A stretch of DNA of 64,000 nucleotides, from positions 186,001-250,000 of the forward strand of contig UBMI01000021.1 of assembly GCA_900466475.1 (NCBI GenBank). The letters are read 5' to 3'. The notes beneath the pieces are model-generated. The model worked only from the letters and a program-made list of their open reading frames with translations. It did no database searches and had not been told where the DNA came from. Position numbers and translations under genes: made by a program. The first letter of the stretch is position 1; each line of letters begins with the position of its first letter. This stretch comes from Hyphomicrobiales bacterium (GTDB taxonomy: Bacteria > Pseudomonadota > Alphaproteobacteria > Rhizobiales > Rhizobiaceae). Of the stretch, positions 51,080-59,615 are shown piece by piece.

Positions 51080-52206
51080 GCTGCGCTCCCGTAGAGATCC
51101 TCGATGGTTTCTTCGCCGATGCCGAAGGCGGTCGAAGCACCGCAGCCTGCCGTAACAACGACAATGCGCAGCGCATCGGAAGGCTTGTCGGTAAGCTGCC
51201 AGCGGTCTGGAGCGGAGGCATAGGTGCCGATCCAGCGCTCGGTAATGAAGCGACCCGGCAGGTTGAGCACGGCATCCATTTCGTCGAGGGTCAGCCGGTC
51301 GACCCGCTCCAGTCCAAAGGGATCGGGCGTTTCGGAGTAATGATGGCTGTCGCCGACGATCAGCGATCCGTCTTCCGACTGCGTGACGATCAGGTGGATG
51401 CCGTTTTCCCGCTCTGGCTTGAATTCGCGGTCAAGCCGCGCCTTCAGGGCAGTCGCTTCAGGCAATTCTGCATAGCCGAGGTAACGTCCGAGCCCGAGAT
51501 CGGACATGACGGCAGTGCTCAGCGAAACCCGCTGGGCCGGGACGACACGCATCATCTGCAGCTTGCAGCGTGTGACGTTATAGGCAGCAATGCGATCTGC
51601 GAACAGGCTCTTGAAATCGTCGCCTGGGCAAACAACCACGGTCTCCGCCTCGATCAGACCGGTGGACGTCTCTATCCGCGGCGGTTCGACGCCATTCACT
51701 GCTGTGGAGCGGCGGAACTCGATGCCATATTTGACTTCGAGATAGCGGGCGAGCAGCGGAATGGCTGTGCGGGATTCGACACGAAGTTCATGCGGGCTAT
51801 AGAGTGTGAAGCGCCCGGCTTCCGGTCGCAGTGCCGGCACAAGCCGGCGTGCTTCGTCGAGCGTCAGCCTTTCGCAGCCTTCGCCCATCTCCGTGCGCAG
51901 GAAGGCATCGATGACGGCTTCGGATTCGTCGAGCCTTGCAGCAAGGAGCAGCCCCCGCTGCAGCACGTCGATGCCGGCGTCATCGACGATCTCGGCCCAG
52001 ACATCGCGGGCCCTGCGTGCCTTGTTCCAGCAGTCGCCTGCCTGCTGGCCGGTCACCGTCACAAAGCCGAAATTGCGCACCGAGGCGCCGTTTGCCTGGG
52101 CGTCGCGGTCAACAACGACGACCCGTTTGCCGCGCTTTGCCGCCGCCAGCGCATGCGCCAGCCCGACAATTCCCGCGCCGACGATCGCAATGTCATAATG
52201 CGGCAT
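51076..52206 (-). CDS. FAD-dependent oxidoreductase of phosphonate-gene type (TIGR03364-like)
   Basis: A 376-aa DAO-fold flavoprotein: dinucleotide motif IAIVGAGIVGLAHALAAAKRG (GxGxxG), RNFGFVTVTGQ and a C-terminal FAD-binding end (VVVTAGCGASTAFGIGEE). This subgroup recurs beside phnX in phosphonate clusters and is thought to oxidise aminophosphonates (possibly N-methylated) to phosphonoacetaldehyde, replacing the PhnW transaminase. No phnW is present here. ATG 52206 has an AAGGAG-type site. Confidence 0.8.
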   Translation of the reverse strand: MPHYDIAIVGAGIVGLAHALAAAKRGKRVVVVDRDAQANGASVRNFGFVTVTGQQAGDCWNKARRARDVWAEIVDDAGIDVLQRGLLLAARLDESEAVIDAFLRTEMGEGCERLTLDEARRLVPALRPEAGRFTLYSPHELRVESRTAIPLLARYLEVKYGIEFRRSTAVNGVEPPRIETSTGLIEAETVVVCPGDDFKSLFADRIAAYNVTRCKLQMMRVVPAQRVSLSTAVMSDLGLGRYLGYAELPEATALKARLDREFKPERENGIHLIVTQSEDGSLIVGDSHHYSETPDPFGLERVDRLTLDEMDAVLNLPGRFITERWIGTYASAPDRWQLTDKPSDALRIVVVTAGCGASTAFGIGEETIEDLYGSAA

Positions 52207-52308
52207 GAAAGCTCCTTCGCAACATGTCTGCAACGGCTTGGCGGATTTTCTTGAAGCCTGTGTGACAGTTGCGCGAGCTTTACATTCGCATGTTGAAAAG
52301 AACGCCGG

Positions 52309-53391
52309 TCAGTCTTCCAGCGTGCCGGCCTTTCGCGTCGCCCTGCTCGGCTTGTCGGCGGCGATCTTCATCAGGTCGCCGCGCCGGCGCACAAGGCGAT
52401 CAGATGTCCGTGTGAGAAACAGCCCATCCTGTGGCGCCCGGATATCGATGTCCCCTTCGGCAAAGCCGGGCCGGGTGACGATCGTCGCCAAAAGCTCTCC
52501 TTCCGAGACATGTTCGCCGATATTGCGGTGGAAGAGCACGGTACCACCCTGCGGCGCACGCACGATCTCCACATTGTCGAGCGGCACGGCAGGTCCGGCG
52601 AAGGTCTTGTCTCCGGAAGGTTTGCCGTTGACGACACCGCGCCCGATCAGGAAGCGCAGCAGCCCCTCGGCGTCTTTCTCGGCCATATCGGGATAGACGT
52701 CACGGCGGCCGCGCAGTTCCGCAGTCACCGAAAGTTTGCCGGGAAGCTTGGCCTTACGCTCGCCCGGCACCTCGTACTTCCACGCAAAACCGACTGCCTC
52801 TTCGAAGGCGGAGCTTTCGCCATCTGAAAGCAGCACCGCTTCCATGTCGAGCGCATTGGCAAGGTCAGCAGCCTCCGGCCAGAAGGCTTCGTCGATATAG
52901 GCATATTGCAGCGATTCATCGTCGCAATGCAGGTCGAGCACCAGATCGGCCCCGAGCGCCATATGTATCAGCTCTCGTTTCAACCGATCTATAGCCGGAT
53001 AATTATCGAATCCGTCAAGCAGCTCTGCCCGATCGCGGATCGAGATCAGCGGAAAATCGCGATTGAAATTGGTTCGTGATCCCAGATCGAAGCGACCCTG
53101 CAATTCACCAAAATGCGATTGTGCCGCCCCAACAGGGTTTGCCTGCGGCACGAGCGTAATGTCGCCCGCGATCCGCCCCTCGCTTTCAGCCTGGCGCAGC
53201 TTGCCGCAGAGAAAATGCACGAGCGCCGTGCCCGGCAGTTCGTTGGCGTGCAAGGCAGCTTGGATATACACCTTGGGAGCCGCAGGATCCTTTCCATTGA
53301 AGCGCATGACTGGCAAACGCCATTCGATACCTGGTGTATCGCCGGGGAGGATGATCTCTGAAACGTCCACTGTCTTGCTCCGCATGTGCAT
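52309..53391 (-). CDS. succinylglutamate desuccinylase/aspartoacylase-family hydrolase
   Basis: A 360-aa zinc hydrolase of the M14-like AstE/AspA family. The ligands are in YIQAALHANELPGT (H-x-x-E) and VLDLHCDD (third His), with the usual FNRDFP segment between. The C-terminal part (about 270-350) is a biotinyl/lipoyl-like beta-barrel module (GGTVLFHRNIGEHVSEGELLATI). The substrate is unknown. Start assigned at 53391 (or the ATG two codons later) with no clear ribosome binding site. It is 100 nt upstream of the phosphonate pair on the same strand. Confidence 0.8.
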   Translation of the reverse strand: MHMRSKTVDVSEIILPGDTPGIEWRLPVMRFNGKDPAAPKVYIQAALHANELPGTALVHFLCGKLRQAESEGRIAGDITLVPQANPVGAAQSHFGELQGRFDLGSRTNFNRDFPLISIRDRAELLDGFDNYPAIDRLKRELIHMALGADLVLDLHCDDESLQYAYIDEAFWPEAADLANALDMEAVLLSDGESSAFEEAVGFAWKYEVPGERKAKLPGKLSVTAELRGRRDVYPDMAEKDAEGLLRFLIGRGVVNGKPSGDKTFAGPAVPLDNVEIVRAPQGGTVLFHRNIGEHVSEGELLATIVTRPGFAEGDIDIRAPQDGLFLTRTSDRLVRRRGDLMKIAADKPSRATRKAGTLED

Positions 53392-53440
53392 ATTGAGTGG
53401 GGAGTTTTACAAGAATCCCCACCCGCGGTGCAAGCGCAGC

Positions 53441-54049
53441 TCAGCCGATCAGGAGCCATCGGTTGACGACGCGATGCTCGCTCTTCCCATAGATGCTATG
53501 GATCAGCAGGAATTCCTGTACCATCCAGCGCACGGGTCGGTCGAGCTTTTCGGGCAGAACGGTCTTGCGATCATAGAGCATCGTCATGTGCGGCGTCAGA
53601 TGTCCGCCGACATTATAGGGTAGTCCGGCCTCGTAGAGACCTTCCTGGATTTGGTTGCGAAGATCCAGCAGGCCTTCGTTTTCTTGCCTGCCGCAGATGA
53701 CGAAGGCTTGCGGTTGGCCCGGATGCGTGAAGCTCATGGCTTCGTCGAGAACAATTTCGAACGGTTGGACGCGCACCGTCGCGGCGACTTGTTCAGCGCT
53801 GAACACGATATCATCCGGCAGCCGACGGTAGGCGCCGATGCCGTTCAGCGTGACATGAAGCAGTGCGTTGGGCCGCGAGGGCACGGTCAGAGAATGTCTA
53901 TTGCGATACACTTGCGCGATGTCCAGCGCCTCGGATGCCGCTTCGATAGTTGGACGAAGTGCGAAGAAAATCCTGTCGTGAAATTCCCCGACGAGATTGG
54001 ATTTCTTCCGGGGGCCAGCGCTATTCGGATCGAGTGGAAAATGAGGCAT
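53441..54049 (-). CDS. 2'-5' RNA ligase-family / RNA 2',3'-cyclic phosphodiesterase
   Basis: A 202-aa 2H-phosphoesterase. The two H-x-T motifs are LHVTLNG and TPHMTMLY, and the N-terminal beta strand DRIFFALRP fits the fold. Bacterial members (ThpR/LigT) hydrolyse RNA 2',3'-cyclic phosphates or reversibly form 2'-5' bonds. It lies upstream of the AstE/AspA-like gene on the same strand, 49 nt apart, but has no obvious functional link. Confidence 0.85.
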   Translation of the reverse strand: MPHFPLDPNSAGPRKKSNLVGEFHDRIFFALRPTIEAASEALDIAQVYRNRHSLTVPSRPNALLHVTLNGIGAYRRLPDDIVFSAEQVAATVRVQPFEIVLDEAMSFTHPGQPQAFVICGRQENEGLLDLRNQIQEGLYEAGLPYNVGGHLTPHMTMLYDRKTVLPEKLDRPVRWMVQEFLLIHSIYGKSEHRVVNRWLLIG

Positions 54050-54222
54050 TTGAACTACGGACTACATCGCCCGCCTCCTTGTTTTTACGAGGAGGAGCAT
54101 ACTGGGATCGGCGTTCTGGTCAAGAACAAAACATGAACAGACATTGCTGCGAGGATACTCAAAACAGAAACGGCCACCTTTGCGGCAGTCGTCTGCTGGG
54201 ATCAATCAAGCCTAGGCATGGA

Positions 54223-54942
54223 TTAGGCAGCGTTCTTGACGACCTCGGCCACCTTCCTGGCGGACTTGGCGCGGGCTGCCTTCGGCGGTGCGAGACGAAG
54301 GACATCGTCTGCCAGCATACGGGCATTGTCTTGCGCCTTATCGAGATTGCTGACGCGGGCAGGATCCATCGTATAGAGGCTGCCACCGGAAACGAACATG
54401 TCGCGATAGGCGGCGCGCTCGATCAGTGCCGTGTCGACGATATTGACCTGCTGCTTTGCGAGTAGGCCCTTGACCGCCAGCAGCGCGCGAGTGGTGATGA
54501 TCGAACTGATGCGCGTCAGCACGACCGAATGCGGGATGCGGATATCATGCTGGGCAGCAAGCTGCTTCATGATCTCAAGCACCTGCGCACCGCCGACGGC
54601 ATCCATTGCGCATCCCTGGACCGGAACCAGCACATGGTCGGAAAAGCCGATGGCTTTCGCCATAGCCGGGCTCAGACCGGCGGGCAGATCGACGATGATG
54701 TAGCCGCCACGCTTCTTCAGATCCTTGACCTGCTGTTCGATCGTATTTTCGCTGACACCGGGGACGACAGCGAATTCCGCTGCGTCACCAGTCAGGCGAT
54801 GCCAGCGTGTGGCCCATTGCTGGGGATCGGCATCCAGAACGGAAACGCGATGGCCACGGCGAGCCAGTTCTGTGGCGAGAACGAGAGCGACCGTCGTTTT
54901 GCCGGCGCCTCCTTTCGTATTCGCAAAAGTAAGTATTGGCAT
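54223..54942 (-). CDS. orphan ParA/VirC1-like ATPase
   Basis: A 239-aa ParA-family P-loop ATPase with the deviant Walker A (KGGAGKTT, signature K10), Walker A' DADPQQWATRWHRL and Walker B IIVDLPAGL. It resembles VirC1-type proteins and other single ParA-like ATPases more than chromosomal ParA, and no ParB gene is adjacent. Such proteins position cargo on the nucleoid. GAGG lies 7 nt before ATG 54942; the frame open upstream to 55020 is less likely. Confidence 0.85.
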   Translation of the reverse strand: MPILTFANTKGGAGKTTVALVLATELARRGHRVSVLDADPQQWATRWHRLTGDAAEFAVVPGVSENTIEQQVKDLKKRGGYIIVDLPAGLSPAMAKAIGFSDHVLVPVQGCAMDAVGGAQVLEIMKQLAAQHDIRIPHSVVLTRISSIITTRALLAVKGLLAKQQVNIVDTALIERAAYRDMFVSGGSLYTMDPARVSNLDKAQDNARMLADDVLRLAPPKAARAKSARKVAEVVKNAA

Positions 54943-55020
54943 CGATACCTCGGGTTGATGAGTTGGCGGCATCATCCCTGGGAGAGGTGCGTCTCGGATT
55001 TTAGGAACAGCAGCTTTCAC

Positions 55021-55286
55021 AGTGATGAGACGAAAAGGTCAAATAGCAACCTTGCGTGGCGCTGTCTCAACATGCTGTCCGAGGTTGATTTTTTTTGGGG
55101 CAATCAATGAGGGTCGGGCCTCAGGATAGCCACGCCTGAGATGATCAGCACGCAGCCCTATGACACCGGCAGCGGTTTTTCATAAGTAGAATTGAATACT
55201 CTAGCTCTGGCAGGATCTAGATGCTGAAACACCCACTGTTCAGCTGTTTTGCCTATCATTCACGCTCCTCTGAAGCAGAGGCAAAA
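55021..55286. other. intergenic region without a supported gene
   Basis: About 265 bp between the ParA-like gene and guaA. It holds an eight-T run near 55087 and short hairpins such as CCTCT-GAAGC-AGAGG (55268-55282). Nothing further is recognised. Confidence 0.5.
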
Positions 55287-55310
55287 CGGGAACCCGCGTC
55301 GGGGTTCCCG
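55287..55310 (-). terminator. predicted guaA terminator
   Basis: CGGGAACCC-GCGTCG-GGGTTCCCG forms a 9-bp stem 6 nt after the guaA stop; on the minus strand it is followed by TTTTGCC. This fits an intrinsic terminator. Confidence 0.8.
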
Positions 55311-55316
55311 AGATCT

Positions 55317-56879
55317 TCATTCCCACTCGATCGTGCCAGGCGGCTTGCTGGTCACGTCGTAGACGACACGGTTGATGCCGCGGACCTCGTTGATGATGCG
55401 GGTCGCGGCGCGGCCGAGGAATTCCATGTCGTAGTGATAGAAATCCGCCGTCATGCCGTCGACCGAGGTGACGGCGCGCAGCGCGCAGACGAATTCATAG
55501 GTGCGGCCGTCGCCCATGACCCCAACGGTCTGGACGGGCAGCAGCACGGCGAAAGCCTGCCAGATCGCGTCATAGAGGCCGGCCTTGCGGATCTCGTCGA
55601 GATAGATCGCATCGGCTTCACGCAGGATGTCGAGCTTCTCGCGGGTAATGCCGCCGGGGCAGCGGATAGCGAGGCCCGGACCGGGGAAGGGGTGTCGCCC
55701 GATAAAGCTGTCGGGCAGGCCGAGTTCCTTGCCGAGGGCACGAACCTCGTCCTTGAAGAGTTCGCGCAGCGGCTCGACGAGCTGCATCTTCATGCGCTCC
55801 GGCAGGCCGCCGACATTGTGATGCGACTTGATGGTGACCGACGGGCCGCCGGTGAAGGAGACGGACTCGATCACATCGGGATAGAGCGTGCCCTGGCCGA
55901 GGAAATCGGCGCCACCGAGTTTCTTGGCCTCGTCCTCGAAGGTCTCTATGAACAGGCGGCCGATGATCTTGCGCTTGGTTTCCGGGTCGGAAACGCCCTC
56001 GAGCTCGCCGATGAAGCGATCGGAAGCGTCGACATGGATCAGGTGCAGATTGTAGTGCTCGCGGAACATGGCGACGACGCCGGCCGCCTCGTCCTTACGC
56101 ATCAGGCCATGGTCGACGAGGATGCAGGTCAGCTGGTCACCAACGGCCTCGTGGATCAGCAGCGCTGCGACTGAGGAGTCGACACCGCCCGAAAGGGCAC
56201 AGATGACGCGCTTGTCACCCACCTGCTTGCGAATGTCCTCGACCGCCTTCTGGCGGTAGGCCGACATGGTCCAGTCGCCCTTGATGCCGGCGATGTTATG
56301 GATGAAATTCGCAATCAGCTTGGCGCCGTCGGGCGTATGCACGACCTCAGGATGGAACTGCACGCCGTAATATTTGCGCTTTTCGTCGGCGATGAAAGCA
56401 TAGGGCGCGTTGGACGACGTCGCGACGACTTCAAAGCCCTCGGGCAGCTTGGTGACGCGGTCACCATGGCTCATCCAGACCTGGTGGCGCGAGCCCTTGG
56501 ACCAGAGGCCCTCGAAAAGCACGCAGTCCTCATCGACTTCGAGGAAGGCACGGCCAAATTCGCGGTGATGGCCGCTTTCCACCATGCCACCGAGCTGCAT
56601 GCACATCGTCTGCTGCCCGTAGCAGATGCCGAACACCGGAAGACCACTGTCAAATATGATCTGCGGCGCCCTCGGCGATCCCTCATCGACCGTCGAGGCC
56701 GGGCTGCCGGACAGGATGACGGCTTTCGGCTGGAGGCGCTTGAAGCCTTCCTCGGCGGACTGGAAAGGAACGATCTCGCAATAGACGCCGGCTTCACGCA
56801 CGCGTCGTGCGATGAGCTGGGTCACCTGGCTGCCGAAATCGACGATGAGAACGCTGTCGGGATGTGCTGTCTGGGTCAT
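55317..56879 (-). CDS. guaA: GMP synthase (glutamine-hydrolysing)
   Basis: A 520-aa full-length GMP synthase: class I glutamine amidotransferase with C86 in PVFGICYGQQT and the HPEV motif, the ATP-pyrophosphatase P-loop LSGGVDSSVAA near 230 and the C-terminal dimer domain ending SKPPGTIEWE. It converts XMP to GMP. It stands alone with a clear terminator; the roughly 190 bp upstream have no gene. Confidence 0.97.
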   Translation of the reverse strand: MTQTAHPDSVLIVDFGSQVTQLIARRVREAGVYCEIVPFQSAEEGFKRLQPKAVILSGSPASTVDEGSPRAPQIIFDSGLPVFGICYGQQTMCMQLGGMVESGHHREFGRAFLEVDEDCVLFEGLWSKGSRHQVWMSHGDRVTKLPEGFEVVATSSNAPYAFIADEKRKYYGVQFHPEVVHTPDGAKLIANFIHNIAGIKGDWTMSAYRQKAVEDIRKQVGDKRVICALSGGVDSSVAALLIHEAVGDQLTCILVDHGLMRKDEAAGVVAMFREHYNLHLIHVDASDRFIGELEGVSDPETKRKIIGRLFIETFEDEAKKLGGADFLGQGTLYPDVIESVSFTGGPSVTIKSHHNVGGLPERMKMQLVEPLRELFKDEVRALGKELGLPDSFIGRHPFPGPGLAIRCPGGITREKLDILREADAIYLDEIRKAGLYDAIWQAFAVLLPVQTVGVMGDGRTYEFVCALRAVTSVDGMTADFYHYDMEFLGRAATRIINEVRGINRVVYDVTSKPPGTIEWE

Positions 56880-57072
56880 GGCGAGCCTTTAATGAAAAGC
56901 GCCTCTTCTTGCAATGCGGGAATTCGGCCGTGTCAGGGTTTTATTGTCCCGATTGTCCCTGTTTTCAGCGCTTGAAGCGTGCCGCGATCTTTCGAATTCG
57001 CTGCCGCGCCTCAAGCTTTTGTCTTCGCATGATGTTATCGCAAAGCCGCTGCACGCTATTGCGCGACACGCT

Positions 57073-57711
57073 CTAGAACCAGAAAACGCCGTCCTCCAGG
57101 GCAGTGAAAAGGCTGTCCACGGCATAGGAAAGCTTGCGGTCGACGATATGCAGATATTCCGTCCAGCCGGAAATATGCTGCAGCTCTACCGCGCCGTCGG
57201 AAATACCGCGAAGGCCGATCAGCGGCAGCTTGTAGCCCTGGCAGGCGCGCAGCACCGCATAGGTCTCCATGTCGACCATGTCGGCTGCTATATTGGCATA
57301 GGCGGCACCGGAAACAACGTTGCCACCGGTCGAAAGCGTGGCTTCGGGAATGCCGGGAATGCGCAGCGGCAGGTCGAGGTCCGCAGGCAGGTCGAGGAAG
57401 GGGGTCTTGCCCTTTTCGAAACCGAGCGGCGAGGCATCCATGTCGCGATAGGAAACGGAGGTGACCTGATAGACTTCGGTCTGCTGCAGGCGCGCCGAAC
57501 CGGCCGAGCCGAGCGAAACCACGAGGTCGGGCAGATCGTCGGAAGCATCGAGACGGGAGAGTGACTTGGTGATCGCGATTGCTGCCTCGACCGGCCCGAC
57601 GCCGGTCATCAGCGGTTCGATGCGCGAGCGCAGGAACGGGCCATATTCGGCCTCCGCGGCCATGACAAACAGGATGGACTTGCCTGCAACCGACTTCAGT
57701 TCGAATTTCAT
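57073..57711 (-). CDS. mtnN: MTA/SAH nucleosidase-like protein
   Basis: A 212-aa phosphorylase/nucleosidase-fold protein: ILFVMAAEAEYGPFL start, LVVSLGSAGSARL and the C-terminal catalytic LRGISDGAVEL (acid Asp). It should cleave methylthioadenosine and S-adenosylhomocysteine. ATG 57711 is used, so it overlaps the thioesterase gene by 4 nt (57708-57711). It is somewhat divergent from E. coli MtnN, so the substrate is not certain. Confidence 0.8.
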   Translation of the reverse strand: MKFELKSVAGKSILFVMAAEAEYGPFLRSRIEPLMTGVGPVEAAIAITKSLSRLDASDDLPDLVVSLGSAGSARLQQTEVYQVTSVSYRDMDASPLGFEKGKTPFLDLPADLDLPLRIPGIPEATLSTGGNVVSGAAYANIAADMVDMETYAVLRACQGYKLPLIGLRGISDGAVELQHISGWTEYLHIVDRKLSYAVDSLFTALEDGVFWF

Positions 57712-58157
57712 CCCGTAATTCCCTCTCTTCCGCGAATGACCATCATCGTCCCGGTCATGGACGCGATGAGCTTGGCCGGCCCATCGCTGATCGCATAACC
57801 TCGCCCGTCGGCGACGATGATGTTGGAGCCGGGCTTGGTGATCTCGCCCCTGAAGAGGAAGCGTTCGCCGCGCCCCGGCGACATGAGGTTGACCTTGAAC
57901 TCGATCGTGAGGATCGAGGCTTCGGCATCGATGACGCTGTAAGCTGCAAAACCGCAGGCCGAATCGAGCGCTGCGGAAATGACGCCTGCGTGCAAAATGC
58001 CGTGCTGCTGTGTCAGTTTGACGTCGAAAGGAAGCTCGATTTCCACCATGCCGTGCTCGATACGCGTCAGCTCCGCGCCGATGGTGTGCATGGCGGCCTG
58101 TCGTGCAAAACTCTGGCGGATCCGCTCCCGGAAATCGCCTCTGTCGGTATCGTTCAT
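57708..58157 (-). CDS. PaaI-like hotdog-fold thioesterase
   Basis: A 149-aa hotdog thioesterase: KLTQQHGILHAGVISAALDSACGFAA (the conserved H-G-x-x-H/A-G region) and EFKVNLMSPGRGERF. It hydrolyses aryl- or acyl-CoA thioesters. It overlaps the nucleosidase gene and both are probably one operon; the pairing with mtnN is typical of rhizobia and may serve generic salvage. Confidence 0.85.
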   Translation of the reverse strand: MNDTDRGDFRERIRQSFARQAAMHTIGAELTRIEHGMVEIELPFDVKLTQQHGILHAGVISAALDSACGFAAYSVIDAEASILTIEFKVNLMSPGRGERFLFRGEITKPGSNIIVADGRGYAISDGPAKLIASMTGTMMVIRGREGITG

Positions 58158-58260
58158 CGCAGCCCTCTCGCGACCGCGAAAGTGGCATGGCCCGCCGGAT
58201 TCGACAAGGTTGCAATCCGGCTCACGGCGTTTTTGTCTTCCGCTGCCACTCCAAATGCGT

Positions 58261-58287
58261 CCATCTCGAACAATCTATTCGAGATGG
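58261..58287. promoter_or_regulatory. 10+10 inverted repeat upstream of DUF2252
   Basis: CCATCTCGAA-(7 nt)-TTCGAGATGG is a perfect 10-bp inverted repeat in the 375-bp divergent gap between the thioesterase and DUF2252 genes. It has no T-run, so it is unlikely to be a terminator; the half-site TCTCGA/TCGAGA resembles some MarR-family operators. The rest of the gap (58158-58532) has no supported gene. Confidence 0.4.
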
Positions 58288-58532
58288 GGCGTTCCCGTCC
58301 TGTCGCCGCGCCGATGTTTCGCCAACGGCTTGCAGCACTTCATCCGCCACTGCGACTTCAGACTTGATCACAGCGTGATACGGCGTCGCTCGGGGCAACA
58401 GCGGCGGCCATCGCAAGCCGCCTTTGCGATGGCTGGATTTTGGGTCTCGTCGCGCCCGCCTTAGATTGCCTCAAAACCGCTTCTGAATAAGGCGCCCCAG
58501 GTTTATGATCATGCAAACCTGAGGGCGAGCCG

Positions 58533-59615
58533 ATGAAGACATTTTCTCAATCTATGAGTGATTACGAGGCGTGGCTGGCACACGAGCTGCAGGGCGAGCT
58601 CGTACAGGAGGGCATCGACGAGAAACACAGGAAGATGCGCGAAGAGGCATTCTCCTTCCTGCGCGCTACCTACTGGCGCTGGGCGGAAATCATCTACGCC
58701 GTGAGGCCGGAGCTTGCCGGCATGCCGCAAGTGTTGTCGATCGGCGATACCCACCTGGAGAATTTCGGGACCTGGCGCGATATCGAGGGGCGGCTGGTCT
58801 GGGGCGCCAATGATTTCGACGACGCGGCGATCATGCCCTATGGTCTGGATCTTGTCCGGCTGGTCGCAAGCGCCATTCTGGCTCAGCCGGATGCCGGGAT
58901 TTCCGGCAGGGCGATCGCCGAACTCATTCTCGCTGGATATGTGCGCGGACTTGAACACGCGAGCCCGATCGTCCTGGAGCGCGATCATCCCTGGCTGCGC
59001 GACAAGCTGCTGCTTTCGGAGGATGAGCGGAAGGAATTCTGGAAGAAATGGGACAAGCACAAGCCCGGCGAAAAGCCAGCCCCCGGCCGTTTTGTTGATG
59101 CACTGAGGAATGCTCTGCCGAGGGGCGCAGGAAGTTCTACGCCCTTACCCGTGAAGAAGAAGGGAACGGGCAGCCTCGGGCGGCCACGTTTCGTCGCCTA
59201 TGTGAAGGAATGGCGTGGTGGGCCTGTGCTGCGTGAAGCCAAGGCGCTCGTGCCCTCGGCATGGTCGCTGGCAAGATCGGGAGATCACGTCATCAGAACA
59301 GGCGTCATCGCCGCCGGGCGCATGCGCAGCCCAGATCCTCATTTCGCTGTGTCGGGCCGAATTCTTGTCCGCCGGCTTTCGCCGAACAGCCGCAAGATCG
59401 AGATCGAGAGCGATGCGAAGACGCTCTTGGATGGCGCCATGCTGGAACTGATGGGATTCGAGATCGCCAACTGCCATTCGGATGACGCGGCAAGTGCTGC
59501 GGCTATTCGCAATGACCTGCATTCCCGCGGTGAGGACTGGCTGTATGAGGCGGCGCGGGCAGCCGCCGAAGTCACTGAAAAGGAATGGAAAGACTACCGC
59601 ATGAGTGCCGGCTGA
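58533..59615 (+). CDS. DUF2252-family protein (kinase-like fold)
   Basis: A 360-aa protein with DUF2252 motifs: LSIGDTHLENFGTWRD (catalytic-loop-like) and WGANDFDDAAIMPYGLDLVRL (DFD, magnesium-loop-like). The overall pattern resembles aminoglycoside-phosphotransferase-like kinases. It may phosphorylate a small molecule; none is suggested by the context. It converges on the DUF1513 gene with a 22-nt overlap. Confidence 0.7.
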   Translation: MKTFSQSMSDYEAWLAHELQGELVQEGIDEKHRKMREEAFSFLRATYWRWAEIIYAVRPELAGMPQVLSIGDTHLENFGTWRDIEGRLVWGANDFDDAAIMPYGLDLVRLVASAILAQPDAGISGRAIAELILAGYVRGLEHASPIVLERDHPWLRDKLLLSEDERKEFWKKWDKHKPGEKPAPGRFVDALRNALPRGAGSSTPLPVKKKGTGSLGRPRFVAYVKEWRGGPVLREAKALVPSAWSLARSGDHVIRTGVIAAGRMRSPDPHFAVSGRILVRRLSPNSRKIEIESDAKTLLDGAMLELMGFEIANCHSDDAASAAAIRNDLHSRGEDWLYEAARAAAEVTEKEWKDYRMSAG

